28,546 nt of DNA from Pedobacter sp. UBA4863 (GTDB lineage: Bacteria > Bacteroidota > Bacteroidia > Sphingobacteriales > Sphingobacteriaceae), in NCBI RefSeq assembly GCF_002399615.1, contig NZ_DHDZ01000020.1, positions 8,848-37,393 on the forward strand. Direction: 5' to 3'. The position numbers were made by a program, and so were the translations under genes. The notes under the pieces were generated by a model. It made no database searches. It had not been told where the DNA came from and was given only the letters and a program-made list of their open reading frames with translations. Positions 15,347 through 23,261 of the stretch are shown one piece after another. Each line of letters starts with the position of its first letter. Position 1 is the first letter of the stretch.

Positions 15347-16372
15347 ATGGAGAACAACTTATTTTTAGACGCAGCATTTTCGAAACAAACAGAGCGCCCA
15401 CCAGTATGGATGATGAGGCAGGCAGGTCGTTTTATGCCAGAGTACTGGGAAATTAAAAACAAATACTCTTTTTTAGAGATGTGTAAAACCCCAGAAATTG
15501 CCGCAGATGTAACCATGTTGCCCGTAGATTTGTTGGGTATTGATGCAGCAATTTTATTCTCCGATATTTTGGTAACAGGCGAGGCTATGGGTGGCGATTT
15601 AAGCTTTACGCAAGGTGTGGGGCCAAAGTTTGCAAATCCAGTAAAGAGCGAAGCTGATATTAATGCTTTAGCTACCGATTGTTTGGATAGGTTACAATAT
15701 GTTGCCGATGCGATTAAAGTAATTCAACAACGTTTAAATGGACGTATCCCATTAATTGGTTTCGCTGGTGCACCTTTTACGGTAATGAGCTACTTGGTAG
15801 AGGGAGGTTCTTCTAAAGATTTTAAATTAACCAAACTGTTGATCCATAACCATCCGGAATTGGCTCATAAATTATTGGCTAAAATTGCTAAAGTAACTAT
15901 CGATTATTTGAACATGCAGATAGCTGCAGGTGTTAATGCATTGCAATTGTTTGATAGTTGGGCATTGGCGCTTTCGTGGAACGATTATCAAGAGTTTTCG
16001 CACCAATATAATGCGCAAATTATTGCAGGTTTAAATAGAACCAACGTTCCTGTAATATCTTTCTGTAAAGGAAGTTCTGTTTTTGCGCCAATTATGGCCG
16101 AAGCTAAGCCAGATGTGGTATCTGTTGATTGGAATGCAGATTTATTGAATATTAAAAAAGCATTGCCAGCGGGTATTGCAATACAGGGAAACCTAGATCC
16201 TCATATTTTATATGCAGACAAACCTGTCATCAAAAAATACATCTTACAGTTGTTTGAGCGCATGCGTGGCGAAAAAGGTTTTATCTTTAACTTAGGACAT
16301 GGTATTATGCCAGATATCCCTTTCGACAATGTTAAATACGCCATAGAAGTAGTAAAAGAGTTTAGATATTAA
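15347..16372 (+). CDS. hemE: Uroporphyrinogen decarboxylase
   Basis: A 341-residue cytoplasmic enzyme that removes the four acetate carboxyls of uroporphyrinogen III to give coproporphyrinogen III. The N-terminal signature RPPVWMMRQAGRFMPEY (17-33) carries the substrate-binding arginines; ILFSDILV with its conserved Asp and GFAGAPFTVMSYLVEGG are also present, as is the C-terminal NLGHGIMPDIP. The length is normal. It begins 5 bases after the TPR gene, so it is cotranscribed with the two-component genes rather than with hemL, which is separated from them by nearly 400 bases of repeats. A strong terminator follows at once. A 14-bp palindrome, AGATATTAATATCT (16364-16377), covers its stop codon. 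Confidence 0.98.
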   Translation: MENNLFLDAAFSKQTERPPVWMMRQAGRFMPEYWEIKNKYSFLEMCKTPEIAADVTMLPVDLLGIDAAILFSDILVTGEAMGGDLSFTQGVGPKFANPVKSEADINALATDCLDRLQYVADAIKVIQQRLNGRIPLIGFAGAPFTVMSYLVEGGSSKDFKLTKLLIHNHPELAHKLLAKIAKVTIDYLNMQIAAGVNALQLFDSWALALSWNDYQEFSHQYNAQIIAGLNRTNVPVISFCKGSSVFAPIMAEAKPDVVSVDWNADLLNIKKALPAGIAIQGNLDPHILYADKPVIKKYILQLFERMRGEKGFIFNLGHGIMPDIPFDNVKYAIEVVKEFRY

Positions 16373-16379
16373 TATCTTT

Positions 16380-16404
16380 AATCCCCGAACGGGGATTTTT
16401 TTTT
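16380..16404 (+). terminator. Rho-independent terminator abutting the hemJ start
   Basis: AATCCCC (16380-16386) and GGGGATT (16391-16397) flank a GAAC tetraloop, followed by an uninterrupted T run to 16404. The next base is the A of the hemJ ATG, so the U tract takes the place of a ribosome-binding region. Confidence 0.85.
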
Positions 16405-16953
16405 ATGGAAGCCTATTACAGATATATTTTAGCAGTACACATTATTTTTGTGGTGAGTTGGATGGCAGGGCTATTTTATGGCGTTCGTTTGTTTATTTAC
16501 CATACAGAAGCGAATAGCAAACCTGAGCCCGAAAGAAGTATTTTGCTAAAAGAATATGCTAAAATTACTGCACGGCTGTGGAGCATTATAGCCACCCCGG
16601 CAATGGCGCTTACGGTAATAGCGGGGGCATTGATGATTTACATTGCGCCTGGATGGTTATATCAACCTTGGATACACGTGAAACTGGGTTTTGTAATTGC
16701 TTTATTGGCTTACCATTTTAGTTGCCAACGGGTAATGAAACAATTGCGCAAGGGTATTTTTAAATGGAGTTCTAACCAATTACGTTTGTGGAATGAAGTA
16801 GCCACCATTTTATTGGTTGCTATTGTATTTACGGTAATCTTAAAAAGTGCTATCGATTGGGTTTATGGTCTAATTGGACTGATTATTTTTTCTGCGGTGA
16901 TCATGATTGCCGTGAAATTGTATAAAAGGTATAGAGAGAAAAAGGGAGAGTAA
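16405..16953 (+). CDS. hemJ: Protoporphyrinogen oxidase HemJ (CopD/UPF0093 family)
   Basis: A 182-residue integral membrane protein of the HemJ family, which oxidises protoporphyrinogen IX to protoporphyrin IX. The N-terminal helix contains the conserved His12 and the family signature WMAGLFYGVRLFIYH (19-33). Further helices are at about 57-81, 89-111 (IHVKLGF, with conserved Lys93), 126-150 and 152-172; the last one is longer than in some homologs. Its place directly after hemE supports a heme role over a copper-resistance CopD role. The ATG at 16405 directly follows the T run of a terminator and no in-frame start lies just upstream, so expression may depend on read-through or a leaderless transcript. 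Confidence 0.87.
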   Translation: MEAYYRYILAVHIIFVVSWMAGLFYGVRLFIYHTEANSKPEPERSILLKEYAKITARLWSIIATPAMALTVIAGALMIYIAPGWLYQPWIHVKLGFVIALLAYHFSCQRVMKQLRKGIFKWSSNQLRLWNEVATILLVAIVFTVILKSAIDWVYGLIGLIIFSAVIMIAVKLYKRYREKKGE

Positions 16954-17072
16954 CATTCCAATTTCATCTTTAATTGAAACTAAACTAAGTTAGGCTTACA
17001 AGTTTACTAACCAATCAAACAGAGTGCTGTCTGCAATTGAAATACTGATTGATAGGGATATAAAACTTTTGA

Positions 17073-18206
17073 ATGAAAAAATATTTACTTCTTTTCCCAA
17101 TTTTAACGGTTGTTCATTTTGCAAATGCCCAACTAAATAACAGCTACTTATATAATCGTATTCGCCCTGCCGATAGTTTGATTAAGGAACTGCAGCTTAA
17201 TTTCTATAATTTCAACTATGTTAGGAATTACGAATATGCTAATAAATTTCATGACGGTTATACGTTGTATGGAACGCAATTAGAGCCGCAATTAACCTAC
17301 TTTGCTCATCCAAATTTTGCGATAACCGCAGGGGCTTATTTACGTAAAGATTTTGGCGATAATACAGGCTTACGCGATGGTCAGTTACTTTTTAATGTAA
17401 AGTATAGTAAAAGAGATTTAACACTTGTTTTTGGTAGCCTAGAGGGTAATTTGCAGCATAACTACATCGAGCCCATTTACGATTTTGAACGTAAAATAGT
17501 AAACCCTGTAGAATACGGTACGCAATTGCTTATCGATAAAGAGCAGTTTAGTTTAGATGCCTGGATTGCTTGGCAAAAAATGATTTACAAGGGCGATAAT
17601 TCGAAAGAGGAGATTGTTGGTGGTTTTAGTTCAGCATTTACGCTCTTAAAAAACGATAGCTGGAAATTAGCTATTCCAGTGCAAAGTTTACTGTATCATC
17701 AAGGCGGACAAATTGATGTAGTGCAAAATGTGCCTGTAACTACCTTGTTTAACGGTGCGGCAGGTTTTACATTGAGTAAAAAAATAGGCTACAACATAAA
17801 AGAAGTTTACACTAAAAACTATGTTGTGGTTTATAAAGATAATTCGAGCACCAAAGTTAGGCCCTATAATAGCGGGAATGGATTATGGCTTAACGCTGGT
17901 ATAGATACGCGTTGGGGCAATATAGCGGCTTCGTACTGGAAAGGGGATAAGTTTATTTCAATTAAAGGAATGCCTTTATTCCAATCGGTTTCTACTACTT
18001 TAGATAATAACGGCTATACGTTGGATAAGAGAAATATCTTAATGTTTCGCTATCAGTACTTACGCCCTTTGTTGGCTAATTTATACTTAGATATTAGGTT
18101 TGAGCCACATATTGATTTAGATCAAAGCAGTAAAAACCTACAATTTAACCATTCGTTTTTTCTTACCTACAAAGAAAGCTTTAAGCTGTTTAAAGCAAGT
18201 AAATAA
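17073..18206 (+). CDS. Putative outer-membrane beta-barrel protein
   Basis: A 377-residue protein of unknown function with a Sec signal peptide (MKKYLLLFPILTVVHFANA, cleaved before Gln20). The mature part is rich in alternating aromatic/polar strands (YTLYGTQLEPQLTYFAH; FAITAGAYLRKDFG; LWLNAGIDTRWGNIAASYW; YLRPLLANLYLDIRFEPH), the pattern of an outer-membrane beta barrel, though it ends in ASK rather than a terminal Phe. No domain was recognised. The start is the ATG at 17073. The gene is flanked by a 119-base gap on the left and converges on a dehydrogenase gene with only one base between the two stop codons and no hairpin there. Confidence is good for a real, exported protein and low for the barrel call. 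Confidence 0.7.
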   Translation: MKKYLLLFPILTVVHFANAQLNNSYLYNRIRPADSLIKELQLNFYNFNYVRNYEYANKFHDGYTLYGTQLEPQLTYFAHPNFAITAGAYLRKDFGDNTGLRDGQLLFNVKYSKRDLTLVFGSLEGNLQHNYIEPIYDFERKIVNPVEYGTQLLIDKEQFSLDAWIAWQKMIYKGDNSKEEIVGGFSSAFTLLKNDSWKLAIPVQSLLYHQGGQIDVVQNVPVTTLFNGAAGFTLSKKIGYNIKEVYTKNYVVVYKDNSSTKVRPYNSGNGLWLNAGIDTRWGNIAASYWKGDKFISIKGMPLFQSVSTTLDNNGYTLDKRNILMFRYQYLRPLLANLYLDIRFEPHIDLDQSSKNLQFNHSFFLTYKESFKLFKASK

Positions 18207-18207
18207 C

Positions 18208-19287
18208 TTACAGTAGTGCTACGCCAATTTTTTCAGCTAAACTATTCAGGTCGTTAACCACAACATCAATTAAAGGAATGCCAGCTGTTTTACGTTCTTG
18301 TTCAAATTCGTATTCTGGTTCGCCCGGAATAATTATTTTTTGATTAGACTGTATGGTTTTAGCGCTTTTAAAACGTGCTATCCAATTGTCTAAATGGTCT
18401 TTAAAATCTTGCGAAGGGCGGAAACCATCTACTCGCATGGCGCCTAAAAAGTGTCCAATACCTTTGCCTACCGGATTTGGGTCTGGTTCTAAAAAGGCCA
18501 CAAATGGCGGTACCCAAGGGCCATAATTTGCGCCAGAAAGCACAGCCGAAAGAATATCTACCGTAGCGCCCAAACCGTAACCTTTATGGCTGCCGTGGTC
18601 TTTGTCGCTCCCCAATGGAAGCAACGAACCGCCAGTCTTTAGTTCGTTAGGATTAATTGAATTTTCTCCGTCTTTGGTTTGTACCCAGCCGTTTGGTATT
18701 TCCTTGTTTGCTCTTTGCGCAATTTCTAGCTTGCCATTAGCGGCTGCTGCGGTTGCCATGTCCACCACTACAGCGGGATATTTGCCTGCCGGAAAAGCGT
18801 AGCACATGGGGTTTGTGCCCAACAAACGCTCATTGGCGTAAGTAGGGGCAACCAAGGGGCTAGCATTGGTCATACTTATGCCAATCATGTCTTTTTCTAC
18901 CGCCATTAAAGCGTGGTACCCCGCTATACCGAAATGGTTAGAGTTCTTAACCGAAACCCAGCCACTGCCATATTTTTCTGCTTTTTCAATCGCAATTTTC
19001 ATGGCAAAAGGCGCCACCACCAAACCCAATCCTGCATCGCCATCAACAGTTGCAGTAGTAGGTGTTTCGTGAACTACACGAATGTTTGGTGTAGCATTAA
19101 TTCTGTTTTTCTCCCAAAGGCGATAATAACCACTTAACCTAGCCACTCCATGCGAATCTATTCCACGTAAATCAGAACGTACTAAAACATCAGTTGCTAA
19201 AGTGGCATGTTCATCAGAACACCCCATCTTTTTAAATACGCTGAACGTAAAGTTTCTTAATTTTTTTTCGGTGAAATTGATGAACAT
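18208..19287 (-). CDS. Ldh_2-family malate/L-lactate/ureidoglycolate-type dehydrogenase
   Basis: A 359-residue NAD(P)-dependent 2-hydroxyacid dehydrogenase of the type II malate/L-lactate dehydrogenase family, unrelated to classical LDH. Key segments are RSDLRGIDSHGVARLSGY (37-54) with the conserved catalytic-region His46, VKNSNHFGIAGYH (113-125), NPMCYAFP and the glycine-rich DKDHGSHKGYGLG. The length matches the family (about 340-360). It starts at ATG 19287 and lies 77 bases downstream of bshC on the same strand; that gap holds the 12-bp palindrome TCCGATATCGGA (19337-19348). The actual substrate (malate, lactate, sulfolactate, a sugar acid) cannot be decided from sequence. No link with the bacillithiol gene is evident beyond orientation. 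Confidence 0.88.
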   Translation of the reverse strand: MFINFTEKKLRNFTFSVFKKMGCSDEHATLATDVLVRSDLRGIDSHGVARLSGYYRLWEKNRINATPNIRVVHETPTTATVDGDAGLGLVVAPFAMKIAIEKAEKYGSGWVSVKNSNHFGIAGYHALMAVEKDMIGISMTNASPLVAPTYANERLLGTNPMCYAFPAGKYPAVVVDMATAAAANGKLEIAQRANKEIPNGWVQTKDGENSINPNELKTGGSLLPLGSDKDHGSHKGYGLGATVDILSAVLSGANYGPWVPPFVAFLEPDPNPVGKGIGHFLGAMRVDGFRPSQDFKDHLDNWIARFKSAKTIQSNQKIIIPGEPEYEFEQERKTAGIPLIDVVVNDLNSLAEKIGVALL

Positions 19288-19336
19288 GGTTAAATATGTT
19301 GTAAAGTTGTAAAATTATTTTTTAAACCTAATATCT

Positions 19337-19348
19337 TCCGATATCGGA
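19337..19348. repeat. 12-bp perfect palindrome
   Basis: TCCGATATCGGA lies between bshC and the Ldh_2 gene. It could be an operator or a short hairpin; there is no T tract. Confidence 0.4.
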
Positions 19349-19364
19349 CGATCGACTTTCGTGC

Positions 19365-20951
19365 TTAAGCTAATATCAACGTGAAATCGCCACCTAAAGG
19401 TTCAAAGTTTTCTACCAAGCTCGAAATAAAATCATCGCCGTACTCTACATACATCGGAGCTAAATTTAAAACTCTTTCTTGCAAAGTTCCGTTAGGGAAT
19501 AAACGCTTTTTTAGGTTTTCTATTTGATTGATGGAAACTTCGTGGTTTCTTTTTTCGGCTTTGAAAAATTTCTTCTCCAGCTTCTCTAGCAGTTTTTCAG
19601 TTTTGGTTAATACAGCATCGGCAGACACTTCAAGTGTTTTGTCTATCTTAAACGCATTGAGTTTAATTTTGTCGAATACCGACTGGATATTTGCTTTTTC
19701 ATCAGCTAAACTAAGTGCAGCATCGCTATTTGCTGTTATCCATTTCTCTTGTAAGTCTGCTGTAGAAAGAAAAATGTCTTCGAAATTAAAACCTAGTTTA
19801 AGCAAATTAGAAAAGCTTCTTTTATCTATAACTAACGCAGAATTTCGTAGCAATAAAACTGGGAAGCTTACTTTGTAGTAATCGAAATTAGCCTTTAATT
19901 GCATCCAATAAGCAACTTCGGCACCGCCACCAATGTAAGCGATGTTGGGTAAAATTACCTCTTGGTATAACGGACGCATAATTACATTTGGGCTAAATCG
20001 TTCGGGGTAGGTGTCTATCTCCGTCAGTAATTGGGTCTCTGTAAATTTAATTTCGGTACGATTAACAGTGTATAAATCACCTTCTTTAATTATCCTTTCG
20101 CGAAGATTGTCTTTTAAATAAAAGAAATTAATATCCCGGCCGTTTACTTGAGTTTTGTAACCGTTTTCTTCTAAAGTTTTACTAGTTTTTTCGGTTAACC
20201 GGGCACTATGTTGCTCAATAATGTCACTCTTAATAATATTTGCAAATTGCGCTTTTAACGAAGCATCGTCTGCATTGACGATGACTAAGCCATATTGTTC
20301 AAACAAACTATTTACCAGTACTCTTGTGGCATCGGCTAAATTATCATTCTCTAAGTATGCCCTTTCTACCAGTTTGCCTAGCTTTTTGCCATTTTTGCTG
20401 ATACCAAGGTAGCCTTTATAAGCTTGCACTGCTGCCGCTACGGTTTTTGTACTTAACCTGCCAGTTGCGCCATTGGTTTGCTGTATCCAACTGATATTTT
20501 TTTCGTCAACATTTACATGGTTGATTTCCTCAAAATCGTGGTCTTCGGTAGCCATCCAATAAATCGGTACAAAATTCTTTTCTGGATAGGCAATTTTTAA
20601 CTCTAAAGCTAAGTTAATGGTGGTTACAATTTTGTAAATAAAATATAGCGGCCCTGTAAATAAGTTAAGTTGATGGCCAGTAGTAACTGTGAAAGTATTC
20701 TGGTCTAAAAGCAAATCAATATTTGCATTTACGGCTTTATTTGCCTCAATACCCAAATATTGTTTTTTTAAAGCTTGCACTAAAATCTTTCTATCACCCA
20801 AAAACTGATGATCTTCAAAAGCTTGCTTTAAACCGTTTAAATCTGGGCGGTAGCTGTAAAATGATTTTAAGAAATCAACATCATTCACATAATCTAAAAC
20901 CAATTTAGAAAATGAGTGGGTATCTTGATAGGAAATGTATTTAGCCTTCAC
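19365..20951 (-). CDS. bshC: Bacillithiol biosynthesis cysteine-adding enzyme BshC
   Basis: A 528-residue enzyme that adds cysteine to glucosaminyl-malate, the last step of bacillithiol synthesis; bacillithiol is a low-molecular-weight thiol found in Firmicutes and in many Bacteroidota. The family hallmarks are clear: TGHQLNLFTGPLYFIYKI (91-108) and the YWMATEDHDFEEINH block (131-145), followed by a long coiled-coil stretch (about 420-480, rich in K/E/L) and a C-terminal region ending VENFEPLGGDFTLILA. The start is a GTG at 20951; the neighbouring ATG is out of frame. bshA and bshB are not in this window. A short 60-base gap separates it from the XRE gene, also on the minus strand. Confidence 0.94.
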   Translation of the reverse strand: MKAKYISYQDTHSFSKLVLDYVNDVDFLKSFYSYRPDLNGLKQAFEDHQFLGDRKILVQALKKQYLGIEANKAVNANIDLLLDQNTFTVTTGHQLNLFTGPLYFIYKIVTTINLALELKIAYPEKNFVPIYWMATEDHDFEEINHVNVDEKNISWIQQTNGATGRLSTKTVAAAVQAYKGYLGISKNGKKLGKLVERAYLENDNLADATRVLVNSLFEQYGLVIVNADDASLKAQFANIIKSDIIEQHSARLTEKTSKTLEENGYKTQVNGRDINFFYLKDNLRERIIKEGDLYTVNRTEIKFTETQLLTEIDTYPERFSPNVIMRPLYQEVILPNIAYIGGGAEVAYWMQLKANFDYYKVSFPVLLLRNSALVIDKRSFSNLLKLGFNFEDIFLSTADLQEKWITANSDAALSLADEKANIQSVFDKIKLNAFKIDKTLEVSADAVLTKTEKLLEKLEKKFFKAEKRNHEVSINQIENLKKRLFPNGTLQERVLNLAPMYVEYGDDFISSLVENFEPLGGDFTLILA

Positions 20952-21011
20952 ATCTCGAAATTAAATTAAATTTTGAAAATGACGGAGTGAAAGGTATTAT
21001 TTTACACCATA

Positions 21012-21236
21012 TTAATAATCAAACAAATCCTTTAACGGAATATTTAAGGCTTTGGCTATTGCGGTAGCCGTGGTGAGGGTAATGTTTACTTCGCCGCGTT
21101 CAATATTGCCTACTTGATTTTTAGAAATTTCTGCGGCTACTTCTAGCTGCCATTGTGATAAATTTCTTTCCTTCCTTAGTTGCCTAAGATGTACGCCAAA
21201 CACTTTTAAAACATCTTTATCTCTATTATTTATCAC
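21012..21236 (-). CDS. XRE-family HTH transcriptional regulator
   Basis: A 74-residue single-domain helix-turn-helix protein of the Cro/CI (XRE) type, with almost nothing beyond the DNA-binding domain. The core is residues 13-69, with the HTH at about 27-47 (LSQWQLEVAAEISKNQVGNI) and the stabilising ERGEVNITLTTATAIAKAL helix after it. It starts with GTG at 21236; an overlapping ATG is out of frame. It is transcribed away from a small lipoprotein gene, and the 100-base region between them holds a 16-bp perfect palindrome placed like an operator. Autoregulation and control of the lipoprotein are inferred. No -7 box was found for this gene itself. Confidence 0.9.
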   Translation of the reverse strand: MINNRDKDVLKVFGVHLRQLRKERNLSQWQLEVAAEISKNQVGNIERGEVNITLTTATAIAKALNIPLKDLFDY

Positions 21237-21270
21237 ATAGCTAAGATGCTTTTCATAAAAATATTATTTA

Positions 21271-21286
21271 ACCCAATATATTGGGT
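21271..21286. promoter_or_regulatory. Palindromic operator candidate ACCCAATATATTGGGT
   Basis: A 16-bp perfect palindrome in the divergent XRE/lipoprotein intergenic region. Its right half supplies the TTG -33 element of the lipoprotein promoter, the usual position for a repressor site. Confidence 0.7.
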
Positions 21287-21311
21287 ATTTTTAATTATAT
21301 TTATATATTTG
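21281..21311 (+). promoter_or_regulatory. Bacteroidota-type promoter of the lipoprotein gene
   Basis: TTG at 21281-21283, a 20-base spacer, and TATATTTG at 21304-21311 match the -33/-7 consensus exactly. The predicted leader to ATG 21337 is about 20 bases. Confidence 0.8.
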
Positions 21312-21336
21312 ATTATAAACAAATATTTAAGAAAAG

Positions 21337-21750
21337 ATGAAAAAACTATTATTGAGTAGTATAGCGCTATTTTTATTTTCGGCTGCTATTGTTATGTTTC
21401 AAATGAGTTGTAAAAAGGAAGCTAAAGCAGATACTGTACCTACGACAGAATTTGATGGCTTGAAACAATTGGGAAAGATTCTTTATCGCATTAGCGGAAC
21501 AGATGACTTCTATTTGGCTAATTACGACGGTTCAGGTAAACAAAAGCTAAATATCGGTTTGCCTACTGGGTTTAGTAAAACAAAGCATGACAGTATTGAT
21601 GAGGTACATCTATCGCCAGATGGTAAGAAGATGTTTGTGAAGTTTTACATAGGTTCTGCTAATGGTTGGGTTTTATACAGCTACGATGCAGATGGTAGCA
21701 ATATGAAAAAAGTATTGGAAGGTTTGGATAATTTTTTTGATGTTTATTAA
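21337..21750 (+). CDS. Small lipoprotein with TolB-like propeller strands
   Basis: A 137-residue exported protein. The N-terminus has a hydrophobic signal (about 1-23) and a lipobox-like FQMSC followed by KKEAKAD, so Cys25 is the likely lipidation site. The body has strands of the WD40-like/TolB type: LYRISGTDDFYLANYDGSGK (about 49-68), EVHLSPDGKKMFVKFY and VLYSYDADGSNMKKVLEGL. That is only about two propeller blades, so it is either a small specialised protein or a fragment of a larger propeller; the open frame ends cleanly ten bases before a MITE-like element. It has a strong promoter overlapping a palindrome and a divergent XRE regulator, so it is probably regulated. Function unknown. Confidence 0.8.
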   Translation: MKKLLLSSIALFLFSAAIVMFQMSCKKEAKADTVPTTEFDGLKQLGKILYRISGTDDFYLANYDGSGKQKLNIGLPTGFSKTKHDSIDEVHLSPDGKKMFVKFYIGSANGWVLYSYDADGSNMKKVLEGLDNFFDVY

Positions 21751-21759
21751 TTGATTTTA

Positions 21760-21879
21760 AGAGGGTGTCCAAAAAGTTGAAATACCGCCGTTCATTTCTA
21801 CGAGGCACTAGGAGAAGTCTTTTGGAAAAGCTCTCTTTGTTACTGTCGAGATTGACGACCGGCTTTTTGGACAGCCTCT
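21760..21879. mobile_element. MITE-like element with 17-bp terminal inverted repeats
   Basis: AGAGGGTGTCCAAAAAG (21760-21776) and CTTTTTGGACAGCCTCT (21863-21879) are inverted repeats differing at one position. The 120-bp element is too short to code for a transposase, so it would need one in trans. The interior shares AGTCTT, GGAAA-GCTC and AGATTGAC blocks with the repeat at 25638-25722. Confidence 0.7.
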
Positions 21880-21903
21880 ACTCGCAGGCTGTGGTCGAAA
21901 TGA
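21792..21903. repeat. REP-like repeat interleaved with the MITE
   Basis: TCATTTC (21792-21798) and GAAATGA (21897-21903) are the outer tips of an apparent second repeat whose right end lies beyond the MITE end. It stops 11 bases before the rimO stop codon. Confidence 0.4.
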
Positions 21904-21913
21904 TGATAGGGAG

Positions 21914-23245
21914 TTATTTCACAATCTGTCCGTACAAATCAAAATCTTCAGCTCTATCTACCTTTACATTTACAAAGCTGCCAATTGCGGCATAGCCAGA
22001 ATTTGCATCAATGAGCACTTCATTATCCACTTCTGGAGAGTCAAATTCAGTACGGCCAATAAAGAAATTGCCTTCTTTTCTGTCCACCAAAACTTTATAA
22101 GTATTTCCTACTTTTTCTTGGTTAATTTCATAAGAAATTCCTTGTTGTAGCTCCATAATGGCATCTACACGTTCTTGTTTTACTTCTGCAGGTACATCGT
22201 CTACTAAATCATAAGCATGTGTTTTTTCTTCGTGAGAATAAGTGAAACAGCCTAAACGATCAAAACGAGTAGCTTCAACCCATTGGTACATTTCTTCAAA
22301 ATCACGTTCAGTTTCGCCGGGGTAGCCGCAAATTAAAGTGGTACGCATAGCGATGTTTGGTACTTTTGCTCTAATGTCGTTAACAATATCGATGGTTTTT
22401 TGCTTAGTAATGCCTCTACGCATTGATTTTAGCATGTTATCGGTAATGTGCTGTAACGGCATGTCCAAATATTTACAGATATTCTCCCGCTCGTTCATGG
22501 CATCTAAGATCTCCATCGGAAAACCAGAGGGGTAGGCGTACTGTAGCCTAATCCATTCAATGCCATTAACGTCAGATAAGCGTCGTAAAAGTTCGTCTAA
22601 ATTACGTTTGCCATAGATGTCTAACCCATAATAAGTTAAATCTTGTGCAATTAAAATTAATTCTTTGGTGCCGTTGGCTGCCAATATTTTTGCTTCATTC
22701 ACCAACTCGTTCATGTCTCTCGAAACGTGTTTGCCACGCATTAGCGGTATGGCGCAAAAAGAACATGGACGGTTACAGCCTTCGGCAATTTTAAAATAGG
22801 CAAAGTGCGATGGTGTGGTTAACAAGCGCTCGCCAATGAGTTCGTGTTTGTAGTTTGCCCCTAAACTGTGTAAGATATTTTGAAGATCGTTAGTGCCAAA
22901 ATAAGCATCAACGTTAGTAATTTCGGCTTCTAAATCTGGTTTGTAACGTTCCGATAGACAGCCAGTAACAATCACTTTTCCAACTTTTCCTTGTTCTTTA
23001 AGTTCGCTGTACTGTAAAATGGTATCGATAGATTCTTGCTTTGCATTGTCTATAAAGCCACAGGTGTTAATTACTACAATATCGTCTTTGCCCAACTTGT
23101 TCGATTCGTGTTCGACATTGAGGCTGTTACCTTTCAATTGCCCCATTAGCACCTCGCTATCGTAAGTGTTTTTAGAACAGCCAAGGGTAATAACGTTAAT
23201 TTTAGGTTGAACCGTTTTTGTAGTCGTTTTGTTTTTTGTAATCAT
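21914..23245 (-). CDS. rimO: Ribosomal protein S12 methylthiotransferase
   Basis: A 443-residue radical-SAM methylthiotransferase that modifies the conserved aspartate of ribosomal protein S12. The N-terminal UPF0004 domain has Cys23 (TLGCSKNTYDSE), Cys62 and Cys96, which bind the auxiliary 4Fe-4S cluster. The radical-SAM cysteines are 157, 161 and 164 in GCNRPCSFCAIP, followed by LMRGKHVSR. A TRAM domain closes the protein (about 375-440). The LGCSKN and GKHVSR motifs favour RimO over MiaB. Start ATG 23245. It is the last gene of the minus-strand block; a toxin gene ends 16 bases upstream, so the two may be cotranscribed. Confidence 0.96.
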   Translation of the reverse strand: MITKNKTTTKTVQPKINVITLGCSKNTYDSEVLMGQLKGNSLNVEHESNKLGKDDIVVINTCGFIDNAKQESIDTILQYSELKEQGKVGKVIVTGCLSERYKPDLEAEITNVDAYFGTNDLQNILHSLGANYKHELIGERLLTTPSHFAYFKIAEGCNRPCSFCAIPLMRGKHVSRDMNELVNEAKILAANGTKELILIAQDLTYYGLDIYGKRNLDELLRRLSDVNGIEWIRLQYAYPSGFPMEILDAMNERENICKYLDMPLQHITDNMLKSMRRGITKQKTIDIVNDIRAKVPNIAMRTTLICGYPGETERDFEEMYQWVEATRFDRLGCFTYSHEEKTHAYDLVDDVPAEVKQERVDAIMELQQGISYEINQEKVGNTYKVLVDRKEGNFFIGRTEFDSPEVDNEVLIDANSGYAAIGSFVNVKVDRAEDFDLYGQIVK

Positions 23246-23261
23246 TTTTTAAAAATGATAG

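Noticed and set aside
18200..18212. Terminator between the convergent barrel and dehydrogenase genes
   Set aside because: The stops are one base apart and no inverted repeat with a T tract is present.
21337..21750. Lipoprotein truncated by the MITE
   Set aside because: The stop codon lies before the element and the frame is clean; truncation cannot be shown from this sequence alone.
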